In this document: piece by piece, positions 61,346-64,000 of the stretch | Position numbering within the stretch: the stretch's first letter is position 1 | Layout: each line of letters starts with the position of its first letter | From: Xestospongia bergquistia | Lineage: Eukaryota > Porifera > Demospongiae > Haplosclerida > Petrosiidae | DNA: 64,000 bases | Direction of reading: 5' to 3' | NCBI GenBank assembly: GCA_963965975.1 | Contig: OZ014417.1 | Location: 372,001 to 436,000 of the forward strand | Program-made: the position numbers and the translations under genes | Notes under the pieces: generated by a model | The model's database searches: none | The model's input: only the letters and a program-made list of their open reading frames with translations | What the model was told of the DNA's origin: nothing

Positions 61346-61651
61346 AAAGTTGTTTTTAATAAATTTAGATTTATTTTAAAACTACTGTCATAGAGAACAT
61401 CTCACGAATTTACTTAAGTTGTATGGCATATACAAAATATCCAATTGCTAACAATAATGATGGATACTCAGTCAGGTTTTTTTCCACTTCATGAATCATA
61501 CTTAAGTCTCTTTAAATTACTGGGAAGGATGCGGTCAGTCTGTCATAGAGAATATTATATTCAAAAATTTGATTAAGTTCTATACTATATATACAAAATA
61601 TGCAATTGGCATTACAAACATAAAATTAATAAGAAAAATTTCATGAAAATA

Positions 61652-63343
61652 TTATTTACATAAATTTTGAGACATAAATTTTTTAACTGGTTTAACCGGT
61701 TTAACTGGTTTGACTGGTTTATTAGATGTGTTCAAATCTTGATATTGAGAATCTAATTTAAAAAATTAAGACATGATGTTAAAAATACAATGGAGTATAA
61801 TAGTTATGGTTACCATGGTGATTATTTAAAAATTATAAGTACCTTCTGTATTTCCTTGTACAATGGACATGTATCCAGCTGACATGTATCCAGCTGGTGG
61901 AGGAGAGGGTATAGATGTTCTACAGACATTTTTTGTAGGAGATGGACTTGTAGGAGCAGTATAAATAGAATCTATATATGAGAAGTTTTTAATCTTAGAT
62001 ATAGAATACCAAGTTAGTTATTATTAACAAATATGTCAGTGATGTCATTGATGAATTGAAGTAGAAAACAATTTAATTTCATTGAACAAGTCATGCATGA
62101 ATGCGTTTTGTCAGTTACTATAACTTTAGTACTTAAAATGGTTATGGTCACAGTGATGAGTGGCTGCCAAATAGTATGTGAAAATTGTGAACTATTTTGC
62201 TAAATCAATCCTAAAAACTAAACTTAGTTATCAATTGTTACATCATTCTAGTCTAGCTAATGATGTCAAAAGAGCAGTGATCTCAATATCACTCACCTTC
62301 TTCTCTCAATGTTGGTGTTAATGAAACATAATCTGATTGGTCATTTGTTGTTAAGTTATTGGGTAAAGTGTAGAACTCATCGTCTGGTATTGATAATGGT
62401 GTTTGAAGTTCTGAATTGTTATCTTTACTTAGCAAGGAGGGATCATCATTTTGTACCAGCTGTTCTAGACTATTGGCATCTTGGACAGTATTATCTGAAC
62501 TAGCATACCAAGGTATCATATCAGGGTCATCCTCTGTTCTTATCACTTGACCAGGTATTGTATAAATATCATCATTTTTATTTTCTTCTGATGCAACACG
62601 ATGCATAGATTTTGTTCTAAGTATAGGAGTTGTTTTGGTCAGGTCCTGTATGACAGGGGGTGGACGAGGAGACTGTATCTTTGTCATAGTGTGTGAGTGA
62701 AAAGATTCTGTTGGAAGGAGGATGGGTTCTGTTGTTTGTGGTCGTGGAGTGAGATCTGAGGTGGACATTGTCCTATGTTTATCAAAATTTGGATCAGGGA
62801 TGTTACGAGGAGGTGTAGGTCTTGAAGGTGGAGAAACGAGAGATTTTTGTATGTTTCTAGGAGGCACTGGTCTTGTCCGTGGTCTTATAGGTGGAGTTAC
62901 ACCCTTACTACCAAGTGTTAAGTCACTCAGTCTTCGGGTGAGAGAAGGATTGTGGTGAAGGTTCAGTGATGAAAGAGAAGCTGAGAGGGAAGGATCTAAA
63001 GGAGATTTTTTATTCTCTCTGTGTTGTCTTGATAATTGACATGTCTCATGAGAAGATAATGTGTGTCTGCTACCAGTAGTTTTGGTGGAAGAAGGAGAAA
63101 TTCTTGGTGGAGGAGGTCGCGGAGAAACTTTGGGTGGAGGAGGTCGTGGAGATGGAGTAACTCCAGAAGGAATAGGTCGTGGAGACGAAGAGGAAAATCG
63201 TGGAGATGGAGCAATTTTTGGAGGAGGAGGTCGTGGCGGAGGCTTAGTTTTCTTGATCACATCAAATCTTTCTTGTGTAGTACAAGCTAGAAGAAAAATA
63301 ACAGGTTATTTGATAGAGACGAACTGCGCAATGACTTACCCAT
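61652..63343 (-). CDS. Proline-rich scaffold with tyrosine motifs, 3
   Basis: Four exons (63343-63340, 63286-62297, 61971-61843, 61752-61652) close as 407 aa. Exon 1 codes just ATG-G, so the protein starts MACTTQERFDVIKKTKPP. Repeated SH3 ligands fill the first third (PPPRPPPPKIAPSPR, SPRPPPPKVSPRPPPP). Tyrosines then follow in signalling context: DDIYTIPG, DDEFYTLPN, SDYVSLTP, DSIYTAPT, a doubled AGYMSAGYMSIV, and DSQYQDLN. The end is a KPV repeat and KKFMSQNLCK. Only disordered sequence, so a multi-site docking protein is inferred. Third in a row of three such minus-strand genes. Confidence 0.65.
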
Positions 63344-63601
63344 CGTCTTTGGCGAAAGAATCACTACAAAAGACGTCAGTTAAAATAGAAGCTGCGAAAT
63401 GCCTAGTAAGTAATCCTCAAAGTTAATAATTATGGCTTCAACCCACATCATCATATTTTACTATATCTATATACGTTACGTGGGTAATCGATAATTTTCC
63501 CTTTAAACTAACAGTGAGTATAAGTATTGATGCTTACAAAAAAATTAGATAAAATCAAGATTATAATAATTTTACTATTAGTAAGGTGGATCAAAATAGC
63601 T

Positions 63602-64000
63602 TTATGTAGTAATTTGTGATTCTTCTGTACCAGTCATGGTTGTTCTATCTTCTAATGAAGCCCCATCTCTCTCTGATGATGGTACATTATCTGATGTAGG
63701 ACAAGATTCAAGTAGTGTTGTTATAAAACTAGTTTTTACACCAATTATATCCCGACAGCCTCGAAATGACATATTATAACTTTCAATAACTCCAGTACAA
63801 ACCTCAGCTTTAACACGAGCAACAGCCTCCTAAAAACAAAGGATATACACACAACTCTCTCCACCTATCATGTCAAAAATCCATCCGTTCATTCATTACC
63901 TTTTCCATCGGTACACCATTATCAGTAATCTTATCTCCAATATATAGTTTTGATAACTTGTCTACTAAGATACTCTCCTCGTCAGTTGGTATGGTTTTAA
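63602..64000 (-). CDS. C-terminal exons of an unidentified gene (cut by the right edge)
   Basis: Two exons (64000-63900, 63829-63602) read KTIPTDEESILVDKLSKLYI, GDKITDNGVPMEK, EAVARVKAEVCTGVIESYNM, SFRGCRDIIGVKTSFITTLL, then a Ser/Thr-rich acidic end (GTEESQITT). The 5' part lies beyond the window. No family recognised. Confidence 0.6.

Larger units (their letters stand above)
59878..61651. other. 1.8-kb intergenic stretch with dispersed repeats
   Basis: AT-rich except for a GC-rich block (60560-60935) listed separately. Two diverged direct repeats of about 70 bp start CTGTCATAGAGAAYAT at 61386 and 61541. A CRE-like TGACGTGACTACGTC is near 59890, in the promoter of the YxxM gene. No open frame. 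Confidence 0.65.

Overview
The window is animal nuclear DNA, most likely from a demosponge close to Amphimedon queenslandica. It is AT-rich and gene-dense. Most introns are about 40-60 nt with GT-AG ends, and coding exons close in frame across them. It carries metazoan orthologues (SIRT1, IBA57, PTRH2, EXO5, TRMT2A, class I PITP, ATP synthase b, selenoprotein H) beside large adaptor and ZU5-type proteins of a kind I associate with sponge genomes. The species is an inference; only 'compact metazoan genome' is read from the sequence.

Layout. 1-12 kb: a selenoprotein H gene (-) with two in-frame TGA codons and most of a SECIS element, sharing a short divergent promoter with the first of two tandem four-helix membrane proteins (+); then two tandem MFSD8/CLN7-like transporters (+) and SIRT1 (+). 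12-18 kb: a multi-EF-hand protein, IBA57 and ATP synthase subunit b (all -). 18-29 kb: a giant minus-strand gene whose last exon of about 9 kb encodes an RS stretch, about 33 IQ-like motifs and long proline-rich repeats. 29-37.4 kb: PTRH2 (-), a DUF4291 protein (+), a small basic protein (-), EXO5 (+), a PH-domain/proline-rich protein (-) and a PI-transfer protein (+), several of them in head-to-head pairs about 110-245 bp apart.

37.5-49 kb: a plus-strand cluster of adaptor-like genes with N-terminal death-effector-like (DED) regions, proline-rich linkers and tyrosine motifs. About 2.7 kb of it is duplicated. In the first copy the reading frame runs on in phase into a ZU5-like multidomain protein; in the second copy one gene stops early and the other is 5'-truncated with a nonsense codon. 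49-57 kb: an unidentified minus-strand gene (or two) and TRMT2A (+) on a 109-bp divergent promoter. 57-63.4 kb: three minus-strand proline-rich scaffolds with tyrosine motifs, including two YxxM (PI3K-type) sites. A GC-rich dispersed repeat lies at 60.6 kb, and a cut gene at the right edge.

How the parts may work together. The 37-49 and 57-63 kb groups look like a signalling-adaptor island (DED-like assembly modules, SH3- and SH2-ligand tails, ZU5 scaffold) of possible innate-immune or death-signalling use; this is inference from motifs. A shared promoter motif of about 30 bp links three unrelated genes near 0.68, 18.2 and 53.57 kb. Exon limits were placed by hand from splice consensus and frame closure; no alignment or expression data were available.
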